From Bryobacteraceae bacterium (GTDB taxonomy: Bacteria; Acidobacteriota; Terriglobia; Bryobacterales; Bryobacteraceae), in contig JAICXC010000040.1 in NCBI GenBank assembly GCA_025980665.1, forward strand, positions 1 through 39,693: DNA of 39,693 bases, read 5' to 3'. The first letter of the stretch is position 1, and every line of letters starts with the position of its first letter. Below the pieces are notes generated by a model that did not search any database, was not told where the DNA came from, and saw only the letters and a program-made list of their open reading frames with translations. This document shows, piece by piece, positions 25,972 through 34,133 of this stretch. The translations under genes were made by a program, and so were the position numbers.

Positions 25972-26735
25972 GGCGAACCCTGCTCGCCAGCCTGGTGCTG
26001 CATGCTTTGGGGATTGCGCTGCTGTTGACGATCCGTGCTCCGGACCCACTACGCGTACACGTCGGGCGTGCAACGGCGGTCGCTTCTCCGTACCGTGGGC
26101 GTGGGCCGATGCTCGGAAAGCTTCCGCCACATGTTCATCCTGTGCGTGCCCAGCTGGTGGCGGCGCGGACCTTCCGCGTTCCCGATCGGTTGCCACAGCC
26201 TGCACCGGCGCGGTGGGACCAGGCCATTCCCGATCCGCCCATCATTCCACCCCCCGTGGGTCGATCGGCGTATTCGGCCCCGCCGGTTATCGAGCTTCCG
26301 CCGCCTCCGCCGGTGCGCCGCTCAGTCGTTATCACAGGAGCCTTTGAAGCGACCATCCCGTCGAATCAGGAGGCAGCGCGCCGGGAGATCATCACCGGAC
26401 ATTTCGGCGACGCCGGCATAGCCGTTGCAAATCCCCGCTCCAGCAAGGCCTCCGACGCACCCATTTCCTCCTCTGCCGAAATTCTCTCGAAGCCCCGTCC
26501 GGCGTACACCGACGAGGCCCGGCTTCTGAGGATCGAAGGCGAGGTTTTGCTCGAAGTTTTGTTCTCGGCATCCGGTGAGACGCGCGTGCTGCGTATGATC
26601 CAAGGTTTGGGCCACGGACTGGATGAGAATGCAATTGCGTCCGCGCGCGCGATCCAGTTTCGCCCGGCGAAGCGCGGCGATGCGGCCGCCGATTCCACGG
26701 CCGTGGTCCACATCGTCTTCCAACTGGCCTATTGA
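25968..26735 (+). CDS. TonB-family protein (energy transducer-like)
   Basis: The 255-residue protein starts at GTG 25968 in overlap with the TPR gene stop. It shows the TonB layout: an N-terminal membrane helix (LLASLVLHALGIALLLTI), a proline-rich periplasmic spacer (RLPQPAPARW, PPIIPPPVG, ELPPPPPV), and a C-terminal TonB_C domain (PRPAYTDEARLLRIEGEVLL near residues 173-192, then SASGETRVLRMIQGLGHGLD and AIQFRPAK). No ExbB/ExbD genes lie in the window. Besides driving TonB-dependent transporters, such standalone TonB_C proteins in Acidobacteriota often have unknown partners. Confidence 0.82.
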   Translation: MRRTLLASLVLHALGIALLLTIRAPDPLRVHVGRATAVASPYRGRGPMLGKLPPHVHPVRAQLVAARTFRVPDRLPQPAPARWDQAIPDPPIIPPPVGRSAYSAPPVIELPPPPPVRRSVVITGAFEATIPSNQEAARREIITGHFGDAGIAVANPRSSKASDAPISSSAEILSKPRPAYTDEARLLRIEGEVLLEVLFSASGETRVLRMIQGLGHGLDENAIASARAIQFRPAKRGDAAADSTAVVHIVFQLAY

Positions 26736-26744
26736 AGAAACACC

Positions 26745-28376
26745 ATGAAAGCTCGTATTACTCTGTTGCTGCCGTTGCTGCTCGTCTTCCCGCTCGCGGC
26801 CGAGGACTCTGCCTCCCCGGCGGACCGTTTGCTCGACCGCATCGTCGAGCGCGAAAGCGCGTTGATCAGCTTGCTTCAACTCCACACTCCCCTGGTTGAG
26901 ACCTATATCCAGGAAATGCCGGATACCACCGCCGCCGCTGACGCCCGCCCCGTCAAGGACCACTACTTCCTCGGACAGATCAAGATCGGTTCCTCCATGG
27001 AATATACGCCGCTCATTGAGCGGACCGACGCCCCGCTCAAGACTAGCTTATCGTGGCTGCCCTTCCGTGCCGGAACGAAGAATCAGCCCATGGCCTTCAT
27101 GCCGCGCGGCTTCGCGCAGATGGCCTTTCCCGACCTGCACGATTTCAACCGGCAAACCTACAACTTCGAATTCGTCCGTCGTGAGTTCCTGGGCGAAGTG
27201 CGTTGTCTGGTGTTCGACGTGGTGCCGCTCAGGAACGAATCCGGCCGTTTCGTGGGGCGGATCTGGGTAGAAGACACCGGGAATTCCATCGTTCGTTCCA
27301 ACGGAACGTACTCCTCGGCAATTCCGGCCCGGAACGTACCGGTGGCTCGCTATTTTGAGTTCGATAGCTGGCGGGTGAACGTTCTTCCCAACCAATGGGT
27401 ACCATCCCAGATTTACGTCGAAGAGCAAGGCTCCTCCGTGGATGGTCATATCGCGGTCCCGCGCTTCAAAGCGCAGACGCGCATCTGGGATTATGCCGCC
27501 GCCGTGGCAGGCAACAAGTGGGACGAACTCACCCAGATCCTCATCGAGACCAATCACGAGGTCAAGGACCAAACTGTCTCCAAGGATCTCTCTCCCCTAG
27601 AGAGCCAACGTTCCTGGGAACGCCAGGCGGAAGACAACGTCGTGACGCGCCTCGAAAAAAGCGGTCTGGTAGCTCCGCCCGGACCCGTGGACGATCTCCT
27701 CAACACCATCGTCAATAACCTGATAGTTTCAGCGAACTTGGATATCGAAGTGCACTGCCGGGTGCTGCTGACGACGCCGCTGGAAACATTTTCCATCGGC
27801 CACACCATCGTCATCAGTCGCGGGCTCATAGACGTTCTACCCGATGAAACCAGCCTGGCTCTGGTGCTGGCGGACGAACTCTCTCACATTGCGCTGGGGC
27901 AGCGCACTCCCACTCAGTTTGCTTTCCGTAATCAGACCATGCTCACTGATGCCCAAGTGCTGCAGCGCCTCCACTTCGAGCGTGCCGCGACCGAACTCCA
28001 AGCGGCCGGTAAGGAGACCGTCGAAATCATGCGCGCGTCTCCGTACCAGAAGACGGCCAATGCCGGACTGTTCCTCAAGGCTCTGGGCGTCCGACGCCGC
28101 GTCTTACCGCGGCTGTTAGCAGCGAATCTTGGGAACCAGTGGGCCGATCCTGAGACGCTGGAGCGCCTGGCGGAGTTCACCTCATCCGCGCCCGAACTGC
28201 GGGAAAGCGAGTTGGCGCAGATCGCCGCGCTGCCCTTGGGCTCGCGCATCAAGCTCGATCCGTGGCGCAATCAGATCACTCTGATCAAAACCCGTCCCTT
28301 GGAACTCTTATCGCCGCGCGAAAAGATGCCCTTCGAGATTACCCCGTTTATCCTTTATTTAACTCGGCTGCCATAA
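26745..28376 (+). CDS. Exported M48-like protein with altered HExxH motif
   Basis: This 543-residue protein has a Sec signal peptide (ITLLLPLLLVFPLAAED) and an N-terminal region of about 300 residues with no family I recognise. The C-terminal part resembles M48-type peptidases: FSIGHTIVISRGLIDVLPDE followed by LALVLADELSHIALGQ. In active enzymes the last motif would be HExxH; here the first histidine is aspartate (codon GAC near 27872), giving DELSH, so catalytic zinc binding is doubtful. It may be an inactive relative with a structural role. It begins 9 bp after the TonB-like gene and probably belongs to the same transcript. Its 3' end overlaps the convergent fumarase gene by 29 bp. Confidence 0.65.
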   Translation: MKARITLLLPLLLVFPLAAEDSASPADRLLDRIVERESALISLLQLHTPLVETYIQEMPDTTAAADARPVKDHYFLGQIKIGSSMEYTPLIERTDAPLKTSLSWLPFRAGTKNQPMAFMPRGFAQMAFPDLHDFNRQTYNFEFVRREFLGEVRCLVFDVVPLRNESGRFVGRIWVEDTGNSIVRSNGTYSSAIPARNVPVARYFEFDSWRVNVLPNQWVPSQIYVEEQGSSVDGHIAVPRFKAQTRIWDYAAAVAGNKWDELTQILIETNHEVKDQTVSKDLSPLESQRSWERQAEDNVVTRLEKSGLVAPPGPVDDLLNTIVNNLIVSANLDIEVHCRVLLTTPLETFSIGHTIVISRGLIDVLPDETSLALVLADELSHIALGQRTPTQFAFRNQTMLTDAQVLQRLHFERAATELQAAGKETVEIMRASPYQKTANAGLFLKALGVRRRVLPRLLAANLGNQWADPETLERLAEFTSSAPELRESELAQIAALPLGSRIKLDPWRNQITLIKTRPLELLSPREKMPFEITPFILYLTRLP

Positions 28377-29880
28377 TCTCTTCCAGGTGTTCGCCGGTTT
28401 CCTGCTCCACCTTCGCGTGCAAGCTGTTCCCATGCGCATCCATGGTGACGATGGCGGCGAAATCGTGCGCGTGCAAATGCCACATGGCCTCGGGAATCCC
28501 GAAGTCCAGAAGATTCACGCCCAGCACCTTGTCGATGGACCGGGCATAAAATTGCGCCGCGCCGCCGATGGCGTTCAAATACACCGCCCCTGAATCCTGT
28601 AACGCCGCTAGCGTCTTCTTACCCATCCCGCCTTTGCCGATCACCGCGCGCACGCCGTAATTCCGGATGATATCGGCCTGATACGGTTCTTCCCGGATGC
28701 TCGTCGTCGGGCCGGCTGCCTTGACCGTCCACTTGTCCCCTTCCTTGAGCATCACGGGACCGCAGTGGTACAGCACCGATCCCCGCATATCCACCGGCGG
28801 AGGATTCTTCATCAGGTGCGCATGCACGGCATCGCGGCCCGTGAACATCTCACCTGTTATCAGGACAACGTCGCCCACCTTAAGCGCCCGAACCTGCTCC
28901 TCGGTCAAAGGCGGACGCAGGATCACTTCCCTTCCCGTCAACGGAAATCCTTCGCCGCGAGCCATCTTCGCCACTGGCCGCGCCGGATCGCGATACAGCC
29001 ACTTGGTAATCGCCCCCGACGAGGCGTCCAGCCGGACGCCCAGCCGCCGATACGCCCAGCAATCATAGGCCACGCTGACAAAAAAACTCGCAGGCAAGCG
29101 ATTGGCCGCCATGATCTTGCACCCGATCAGCGACGATTTGCCACCGAAGCCCATCGCGCCCACGCCGATCTTGTTGGCCTCCTCCATGATTTCGGTTTCG
29201 AGCTTCGCCAGATCCGGATTCGGATTGGTGTCGTCCAGCGTGCGGAACAATTGGTATTTCGCCAGCAGATATCCGTGCGCCCGATCGCTGCCGATGCAGA
29301 CTCCTACTGCGCCCGGCGCGCAGCCCTGCCCTTGCGCCTGCCACACGGCGTGCAGGATACACTTGCGGACGCCTTCGAGATCGCGGCCGGCTTTGCCGAG
29401 ATGATCGAGCTCCATGGGCAACGAATACTGGATGTTCTTGTTCTCGCAGCCGCCGCCTTTGAGAATCAGCTTCACCTCGATCTCATCGTTCTCCCACTGC
29501 TCGAAGTGGATCACTGGCGTCTCTTCGCCCAGGTTGTCCCCGCTGTTCTTGCCGCTGAGAGAGTCGACCGAATTGGGCCGCAGCTTGCCGCGCTTCGTCG
29601 CCTCAGCCACCGCCGCGCGGATCGCTTTCTTGATGGCGATCTGATTCACGCCCACGGGAGTATGGACGTCGAACGTCGGCATTCCGGTGTCCTGACAGAT
29701 GGGGCCGGAATCGTCCGCCGCCATGTCGATGTTAGTGGCGATGATGCCAAGCGCCTGCGCCGACTGCGTATTTGGGGTTTCTCCCGAGATCGCCAGTCCC
29801 ATCGCGTGGCGGACATCGGGCGGCAGGTTGGTAGAAGTCTGCGTGATCAACTCGACAAGGCTTTCCTGTAGAAATTGCAT
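28348..29880 (-). CDS. Class I (iron-sulfur) fumarate hydratase
   Basis: The 510-residue protein joins the alpha and beta domains found as separate subunits in some organisms. The N-terminal domain has the iron-sulfur ligands DDSGPICQDTG and KGGGCENKN plus a third cysteine in GVCIGSDRAHGYLLAK or in the preceding GQGCAPG. The C-terminal domain contains GDVVLITGEMFTGRDAVHAH, YHCGPVM, GKGGMGKKT and GGAAQFYA. It interconverts fumarate and malate in the TCA cycle; related tartrate dehydratases share the fold. The ATG is complementary to 29878-29880 and lies 23 bp after the SnoaL-like gene, so the two may be cotranscribed. A small hairpin, TTAGCG with CGCTAA, sits in that gap. Confidence 0.9.
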   Translation of the reverse strand: MQFLQESLVELITQTSTNLPPDVRHAMGLAISGETPNTQSAQALGIIATNIDMAADDSGPICQDTGMPTFDVHTPVGVNQIAIKKAIRAAVAEATKRGKLRPNSVDSLSGKNSGDNLGEETPVIHFEQWENDEIEVKLILKGGGCENKNIQYSLPMELDHLGKAGRDLEGVRKCILHAVWQAQGQGCAPGAVGVCIGSDRAHGYLLAKYQLFRTLDDTNPNPDLAKLETEIMEEANKIGVGAMGFGGKSSLIGCKIMAANRLPASFFVSVAYDCWAYRRLGVRLDASSGAITKWLYRDPARPVAKMARGEGFPLTGREVILRPPLTEEQVRALKVGDVVLITGEMFTGRDAVHAHLMKNPPPVDMRGSVLYHCGPVMLKEGDKWTVKAAGPTTSIREEPYQADIIRNYGVRAVIGKGGMGKKTLAALQDSGAVYLNAIGGAAQFYARSIDKVLGVNLLDFGIPEAMWHLHAHDFAAIVTMDAHGNSLHAKVEQETGEHLEEIMAAELNKG

Positions 29881-29903
29881 GAAGTTAGATTTTAGCGTGT
29901 GCG

Positions 29904-30359
29904 CTAAGCGCCCGCGCTAGTAAAGCGGTCCGGGCCCGCCGCCGTGGGCAACGCCCCAATCTGCCGCAGCAGACCGAGCTGATCCCAGCTATTCCAACCT
30001 TCGACGATCTGCCCGTTGGCGATGCGCACCACAACGATCCCTTGGATGCGGATCCGCCGGCCGGTCGGAGCTACCCCGAGCTGGCTCCCCTTGTGAGTAC
30101 CCTCGACGGTGATGCGCACGGTGACTCTATCGCCTTCCGCCATGATGTCCTCGATCTTCATGTGGATGTCAGGCAGCGCACCGCGCAGGTTACTCGCGAA
30201 GATCTTGAACTCCGCAGGGCCGTGAGTTGTAACGTCCGTGTCGCCCAGGCCGTATCCAATGCCGTTGGCCGCGAACAACTCGTTGATGGTTTCTTCCCGC
30301 CCTTGATTCCACACTTCTTCAAACCAGCGACGGATCAGTGTCTTGTTAGCTTCACTCAT
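29904..30359 (-). CDS. SnoaL-like (NTF2-fold) ester cyclase/polyketide cyclase family protein
   Basis: I chose the ATG complementary to 30357-30359, preceded by GGAGAG; it gives 151 residues, and the open frame further upstream lacks support. The sequence KTLIRRWFEEVWNQGREETI, then HGPAEFKIFASNLRGALPDIHMKIEDI and GRRIRIQGIVVVRIANGQIVEGW, is typical of SnoaL-type NTF2-fold proteins. The reaction is unknown; many such proteins are small hydrolases or isomerases. It lies between the ahcY terminator and the fumarase gene. Confidence 0.8.
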   Translation of the reverse strand: MSEANKTLIRRWFEEVWNQGREETINELFAANGIGYGLGDTDVTTHGPAEFKIFASNLRGALPDIHMKIEDIMAEGDRVTVRITVEGTHKGSQLGVAPTGRRIRIQGIVVVRIANGQIVEGWNSWDQLGLLRQIGALPTAAGPDRFTSAGA

Positions 30360-30385
30360 GGTGGCTCTCCAGACGGTCACTGTAT

Positions 30386-30419
30386 CAAAAGAAAAGCGGC
30401 GAGTATTCCTACTCGCCGC
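30386..30419 (-). terminator. Intrinsic terminator of ahcY
   Basis: A perfect 10-bp stem GCGGCGAGTA (30396-30405) and TACTCGCCGC (30410-30419) encloses the loop TTCC. In the minus direction it is followed by TTTTCTTTT (complement of 30387-30395), the expected U-rich tract. It begins 26 bp after the ahcY stop and ends about 27 bp before the SnoaL-like start. Confidence 0.9.
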
Positions 30420-30444
30420 CATAAAACAAGAATCGAAAGTTGCG

Positions 30445-31872
30445 TTAGTACCGGTAATGATCCGGCTTGTATGGACCTTCCACCGGAACCCCGAGATACT
30501 CCGCTTGCTTCGCACTCAGCTTGGTCAGCTTCACGCCGATCTTGTCCAGGTGCAGCCGGGCGACTTCCTCGTCCAGCTTCTTCGGCAACGTATACACGCC
30601 GACCTTGTAGACATCCTTGTTCTTCCACAGGTCGAGCTGCGCCAGCGTCTGATTCGAGAAGCTGTTCGACATCACGAAGCTGGGATGGCCCGTCGCGCAG
30701 CCGAGGTTCACCAAGCGTCCTTCCGCCAGGAGGAAGATGCTGTGTCCGTCGGGGAAAGTGTACATGTCCACCTGCGGCTTAATTTCGGTCTTCTTCACGC
30801 CCTTCGCTGTGTTCAGCGGCTCCACCTGGATTTCGTTATCGAAATGGCCGATGTTGCAGACGATCGCCTGATCCTTCATCTTCTTCATGTGATCGAGCGT
30901 GATAATGTCGACGTTCCCCGTCGTGGTCACATAGATATCGCCGCGGCCCAGCGTATCTTCGACCGTGGTCACTTCGAAACCTTCCATCGCGGCCTGCAGC
31001 GCATTGATCGGATCGATCTCCGTCACCACTACACGCGCGCCAAATCCACGCAGTGAGTGCGCGGAGCCCTTACCGACGTCGCCGTATCCGCATACCACCG
31101 CGACCTTGCCCGCCACCATTACGTCAGTCGCGCGCTTGATACCGTCGCTCAGCGACTCGCGGCAGCCGTACAGATTGTCGAACTTCGACTTGGTGACGGA
31201 ATCGTTCACATTGATCGCCGGCACCAGGAGCTTGCCTTCCTGCTGCATCTTGTAAAGCCGATGCACGCCCGTCGTGGTCTCCTCGGAAACGCCCTTCCAC
31301 TCTTTCGCCAGATCGCTCCAACGCCGTGGATTCTCGGCATGAATTTCCTTGAGCAGATCTTTGATCACCTTCTCTTCATGGCTGCCCGAAGGAGTATTGA
31401 CCCAGTCAGAGCCCTGCTCGAGTTCCACACCCTTATGGATCAGCAGCGTCACGTCGCCGCCGTCGTCGACCACGAGCTGCGGGCCTTTGCCATTGGGGAA
31501 GCTAACTGCCTGATAGGTGCACCACCAATATTCCTCGAGCGTTTCGCCTTTCCAGGCGTAAACCGGAGTGCCGGTCGCCGCGATCGCTGCCGCTGCGTGA
31601 TCCTGCGTCGAAAAAATGTTGCAGCTGGCCCAGCGCACATCCGCGCCCAGATCCTTCAGTGTCTCAATCAGCACCGCCGTCTGGATGGTCATGTGCAGCG
31701 AGCCGGTGACGCGCACGCCCTTCAGCGGTTTTTCAGTGGCGTATTTCTTGCGGATCGACATCAGGCCGGGCATCTCGGCTTCGGCGATGCTGATCTCTTT
31801 GCGGCCCCAGTCGGCCAGCTTCATGTCCGCGACTTTATAGGCCAGCGTGGCCGGATTCGCTACGGTGCTCAT
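30445..31872 (-). CDS. ahcY: S-adenosylhomocysteine hydrolase
   Basis: The 475-residue enzyme starts at the ATG complementary to 31870-31872, 8 nt after AAGGAG; an in-frame TTG two codons upstream would lie only 2 nt from that site. Signatures include [48 protein letters not shown], the substrate/NAD region [20 protein letters not shown] and the NAD-binding [12 protein letters not shown]. The C-terminal KPDHYRY is the conserved lysine/tyrosine tail. It cleaves SAH to adenosine and homocysteine, relieving product inhibition of methyltransferases. Divergent from the ArsR-methyltransferase regulator across a gap with a strong dyad, so control by that regulator is likely. Confidence 0.96.
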   Translation of the reverse strand: MSTVANPATLAYKVADMKLADWGRKEISIAEAEMPGLMSIRKKYATEKPLKGVRVTGSLHMTIQTAVLIETLKDLGADVRWASCNIFSTQDHAAAAIAATGTPVYAWKGETLEEYWWCTYQAVSFPNGKGPQLVVDDGGDVTLLIHKGVELEQGSDWVNTPSGSHEEKVIKDLLKEIHAENPRRWSDLAKEWKGVSEETTTGVHRLYKMQQEGKLLVPAINVNDSVTKSKFDNLYGCRESLSDGIKRATDVMVAGKVAVVCGYGDVGKGSAHSLRGFGARVVVTEIDPINALQAAMEGFEVTTVEDTLGRGDIYVTTTGNVDIITLDHMKKMKDQAIVCNIGHFDNEIQVEPLNTAKGVKKTEIKPQVDMYTFPDGHSIFLLAEGRLVNLGCATGHPSFVMSNSFSNQTLAQLDLWKNKDVYKVGVYTLPKKLDEEVARLHLDKIGVKLTKLSAKQAEYLGVPVEGPYKPDHYRY

Positions 31873-31893
31873 CTCCAAGGCTCCTTTGAACTT

Positions 31894-31925
31894 TTATATC
31901 GTAAAATCTCGATACTACGATATAA
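31894..31925. promoter_or_regulatory. Inverted-repeat operator between ahcY and the SahR-like gene
   Basis: Perfect 10-bp arms TTATATCGTA (31894-31903) and TACGATATAA (31916-31925) flank 12 nt. The 69-bp intergenic gap (31873-31941) is otherwise AT-rich, with a TATAAT at 31921-31926 usable for the plus-strand gene and a TATAAA (complement of 31893-31898) usable for ahcY. Both candidate -10 elements lie inside the arms, so binding would block both promoters. No riboswitch fits in the gap. Confidence 0.75.
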
Positions 31926-31941
31926 TACTAAATAGAGACGC

Positions 31942-32871
31942 ATGGCGTCAATCCTCAAATCCCTGAGACTGCTGGCGGATCCGAACCGGGTCCGCATCGT
32001 GCTGCTGCTCGAGCGCGAAGAGCTTTCCGTGGCCGAATTGCAGGAAATCCTGGCCATGGGGCAGAGCACCATCTCCACGCATCTGTCGCAATTGAAACAA
32101 GCCGGCATCGTCGAGGATCGCCGGACGGGAAAGAACATTCTCTATCGTCTGAAGGCTTTTGGAAACGGTACGCAAGATCAGGTATTGGATGTTTTGCGAC
32201 ATGCGGTCAAGGAAATCCCCGAAGCCGCGGAGGATCGCGACGCCCTGCGTCTCGCGCTTCGCCGCCGCCAGGACAAAGTCCGTTCCTACTTCGATGAGCT
32301 GGCCGGAAAATTCGGACGTCAATATGTTCCGGGCCGCTCCTGGCAAGGCTTAGCGGAAACGTTCCTGATGCTGATGCCGCCGCTGGTGATCGCCGATCTA
32401 GGCGCCGGCGAAGGTACCGTCTCGCAACTACTCACCCGCCGCGCCAAGAAAGTGATCGCGGTCGACAATTCCGAAAAGATGGTCGAGTTCGGATCGAGCC
32501 TGGCACGCGCCCACGGCGTCAAGAATCTGGAGTATCGCGTGGGCGATCTCGAAGAGCTGCCGATCAAGAAAGGCGAGGTGGACGTCGCCTTCTTCAGTCA
32601 GTCGCTCCATCATGCCCAGCATCCACCGCGAGCACTGGCTGAGGCGTTTCGCATCGTGAAACCCGATGGACGCGTCATCATCCTGGATTTGCTGAAGCAC
32701 CATTTCGAGGAAGCCCGAGCGCTTTATGCCGACGTTTGGCTCGGCTTCAGCGAAGTGGAACTTCGCCGAATGCTGAATGATGCCGGATTCCATAACATCA
32801 GCACGGCTCTGGTGCATCGGGAAGCCGAAGCGCCGCATTTCGAGACCATCCTCGCCGCCGCTGACAAGTAA
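31942..32871 (+). CDS. ArsR-family regulator fused to a SAM-dependent methyltransferase domain (SahR-like)
   Basis: The 309-residue protein has an ArsR winged helix at residues 1-75 (ADPNRVRIVLLLEREELSVA, MGQSTISTHLSQLKQAG as recognition helix, DRRTGKNILYRL as wing) and a class I methyltransferase domain near 145-290 (VIADLGAGEGTVSQLL, VIAVDNSEKMVEFG, FSQSLHHAQHPPRAL, RIVKPDGRVIILDLL). This architecture, divergent from ahcY, is that of SahR, described in Proteobacteria as an SAH-sensing repressor of methionine-cycle genes. Here the methyltransferase domain most likely acts as the SAM/SAH sensor. No metal-binding ArsR cysteines are seen. The identity as SahR is by architecture and context, not by tested function. 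Confidence 0.88.
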   Translation: MASILKSLRLLADPNRVRIVLLLEREELSVAELQEILAMGQSTISTHLSQLKQAGIVEDRRTGKNILYRLKAFGNGTQDQVLDVLRHAVKEIPEAAEDRDALRLALRRRQDKVRSYFDELAGKFGRQYVPGRSWQGLAETFLMLMPPLVIADLGAGEGTVSQLLTRRAKKVIAVDNSEKMVEFGSSLARAHGVKNLEYRVGDLEELPIKKGEVDVAFFSQSLHHAQHPPRALAEAFRIVKPDGRVIILDLLKHHFEEARALYADVWLGFSEVELRRMLNDAGFHNISTALVHREAEAPHFETILAAADK

Positions 32872-32885
32872 TGTGTCAAGTGACG

Positions 32886-33259
32886 GTAGAATCTAGGACA
32901 GCCTTCGCGATTCCCGGTCCGCTGCTGTCCCAACTCGCCGCGCTCGGCTAAGTACCTGCCGATATCAACCTATCTCGAGCTCTCACATTATCACGGCGAT
33001 CGAGTGGCGAACGCCAACGCCTTTTGCGGTGGCGTCGAACGCTCCTAACCCGGCGTCCTGCTCTCCCGGTGATCTCTATCACTATCCCGAGGAGCGCAGC
33101 ATGGGCATCGTTCCAAGCTTCGAGGTCAACGCCGCGCAGACCGCCAAGTCACGTGCGGCGATGGAGGATTTCATGAAGAAATCAGGCGCGGTTCTTTGGA
33201 TTCAGCATGGCACGGCGGACAACGCCAAGCGGAAGAAAGCTCTCGGATATTACGAGTAA
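32886..33259 (+). pseudogene. Decayed metallo-beta-lactamase-fold hydrolase (lactonase-like)
   Basis: Three pieces of one family lie in three reading frames. The first, PGPLLSQLAALG (about 32913-32949), ends at a TAA. The second, YLELSHYHGDRVANANAF (32971-33024), carries the HxHxD metal motif, with the usual next His changed to Arg, and stops at 33046. The third, GDLYHYPEERSMGIVPSF through LWIQHGTADNAKRKKALGYYE (about 33068-33256), is the C-terminal end of the same family and ends with TAA at 33259. The middle of the fold, about 100 or more residues with further metal ligands, is missing. The remnant is about 370 bp against the 800-900 bp of intact relatives. It fills most of the gap 32872-33302; nothing else is visible there. 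Confidence 0.75.
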
Positions 33260-33302
33260 CCGACACAGCTAGTGGGGCGTTTCCTATGATGGAAGCAGCT
33301 CC

Positions 33303-34133
33303 ATGAAGAATCCCTGGCTTCACCGGCTTGCGATCTTGCTGGCCGTATGTACGCTCCTGCTGATCGTGGATGGCGCGATGATCGGCCCAGGAACTCAACC
33401 CACGCCGGCGGCGATATCCACACACCGCATCGCGGCGACTGGCGCAAGCTTATTGGCGCTGGGTCTCGTGCTCTGGCTGGTATTCACCGACTCGCGTCCA
33501 CAGGCTCGCCGTTTGGGTTGGCTTACTCTGGCGCTTGCGGTGCTGCAGGACTCCGTGGGGCACGGCGCCGTACTAACCAAGTTTCCAATGACCGCTGGAA
33601 TCGCGCACGCCTTGATGGCGCCGCTCTTTTTTGCGGCGGTTGTCGCCATCGCCGTGGTAACATCTCCCGCCTGGTACCGCGGCCATGAACACGTCAGCGA
33701 CTACGGCTGGCCATCCATGCGATCTCTCGCGATCCTGACACCGATTTTGGTGATGTTGCAGATCTTTCTGGGTGCGGCCTTCCGGCAGAAGGTCCTCACG
33801 CTGCTGCCCCACGTCTTGGGCGCAATGTTCGTGGCGCTCGCGATTCTTATGGAGTCGATATTCGTTCTGCAGCAGTTCCCCACGCACCGCGCGCTGCGTC
33901 CAGCCGCCAAAACGCTATTGGGCGTCACGTTCGGCCAAGTGTTCCTCGGCCTTACCGCGCTGATCATGAAATCCATGGCAGACGAGACGGCAACGCCGGT
34001 AGTAGTCACGGTTGCAGCGCATGTCACCGGTGGCTCCCTGACTCTGGCAACCACGATCGTCCTGTCCATCCTAATCCGGCGCAACGTCCAGCCGCGCGTC
34101 GAGGAAAATCTTGACGAATCCGTAACTAGTTGA
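33303..34133 (+). CDS. COX15/CtaA-like polytopic membrane protein
   Basis: The 276-residue protein has about eight membrane segments in two similar halves. Histidines occur at matching places: STHRIAATGASLLAL near residue 40, GIAHALMAPLFFA near 100, LLPHVLGAMFVALA near 166 and VAAHVTGGSLTLAT near 237. This four-histidine arrangement is that of heme A synthase (CtaA/COX15), whose histidines hold haems. The sequence is divergent and short, and no cytochrome oxidase genes are seen, so heme A synthesis is not certain. The ATG follows GGAAG about 8 nt upstream. Its 3' end overlaps the convergent small membrane protein gene by 8 bp. Confidence 0.65.
   Translation: MKNPWLHRLAILLAVCTLLLIVDGAMIGPGTQPTPAAISTHRIAATGASLLALGLVLWLVFTDSRPQARRLGWLTLALAVLQDSVGHGAVLTKFPMTAGIAHALMAPLFFAAVVAIAVVTSPAWYRGHEHVSDYGWPSMRSLAILTPILVMLQIFLGAAFRQKVLTLLPHVLGAMFVALAILMESIFVLQQFPTHRALRPAAKTLLGVTFGQVFLGLTALIMKSMADETATPVVVTVAAHVTGGSLTLATTIVLSILIRRNVQPRVEENLDESVTS

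Noticed and set aside
28765..29871. 368-codon plus-strand open frame antisense to fumarase
   Set aside because: The fumarase frame has full family motifs; the antisense frame is His/Arg-rich low-complexity sequence typical of GC-rich shadows.
30364..30384. TGACCG half-site before the SnoaL-like gene as a third copy of the direct-repeat box
   Set aside because: Only a single hexamer matches, without the second repeat at 11 bp.
30343..31935. Two long plus-strand frames antisense to ahcY
   Set aside because: The ahcY gene is unmistakable on the minus strand and the antisense products show no recognisable domain.
31873..31941. SAH or SAM riboswitch upstream of ahcY
   Set aside because: The gap is 69 bp, AT-rich and filled by the inverted repeat; no riboswitch-like structure fits.
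33029..33259. 76-codon open frame taken as an intact small gene
   Set aside because: Its sequence is only the C-terminal end of a larger MBL-fold family, and preceding parts of the family are found in other frames directly upstream.
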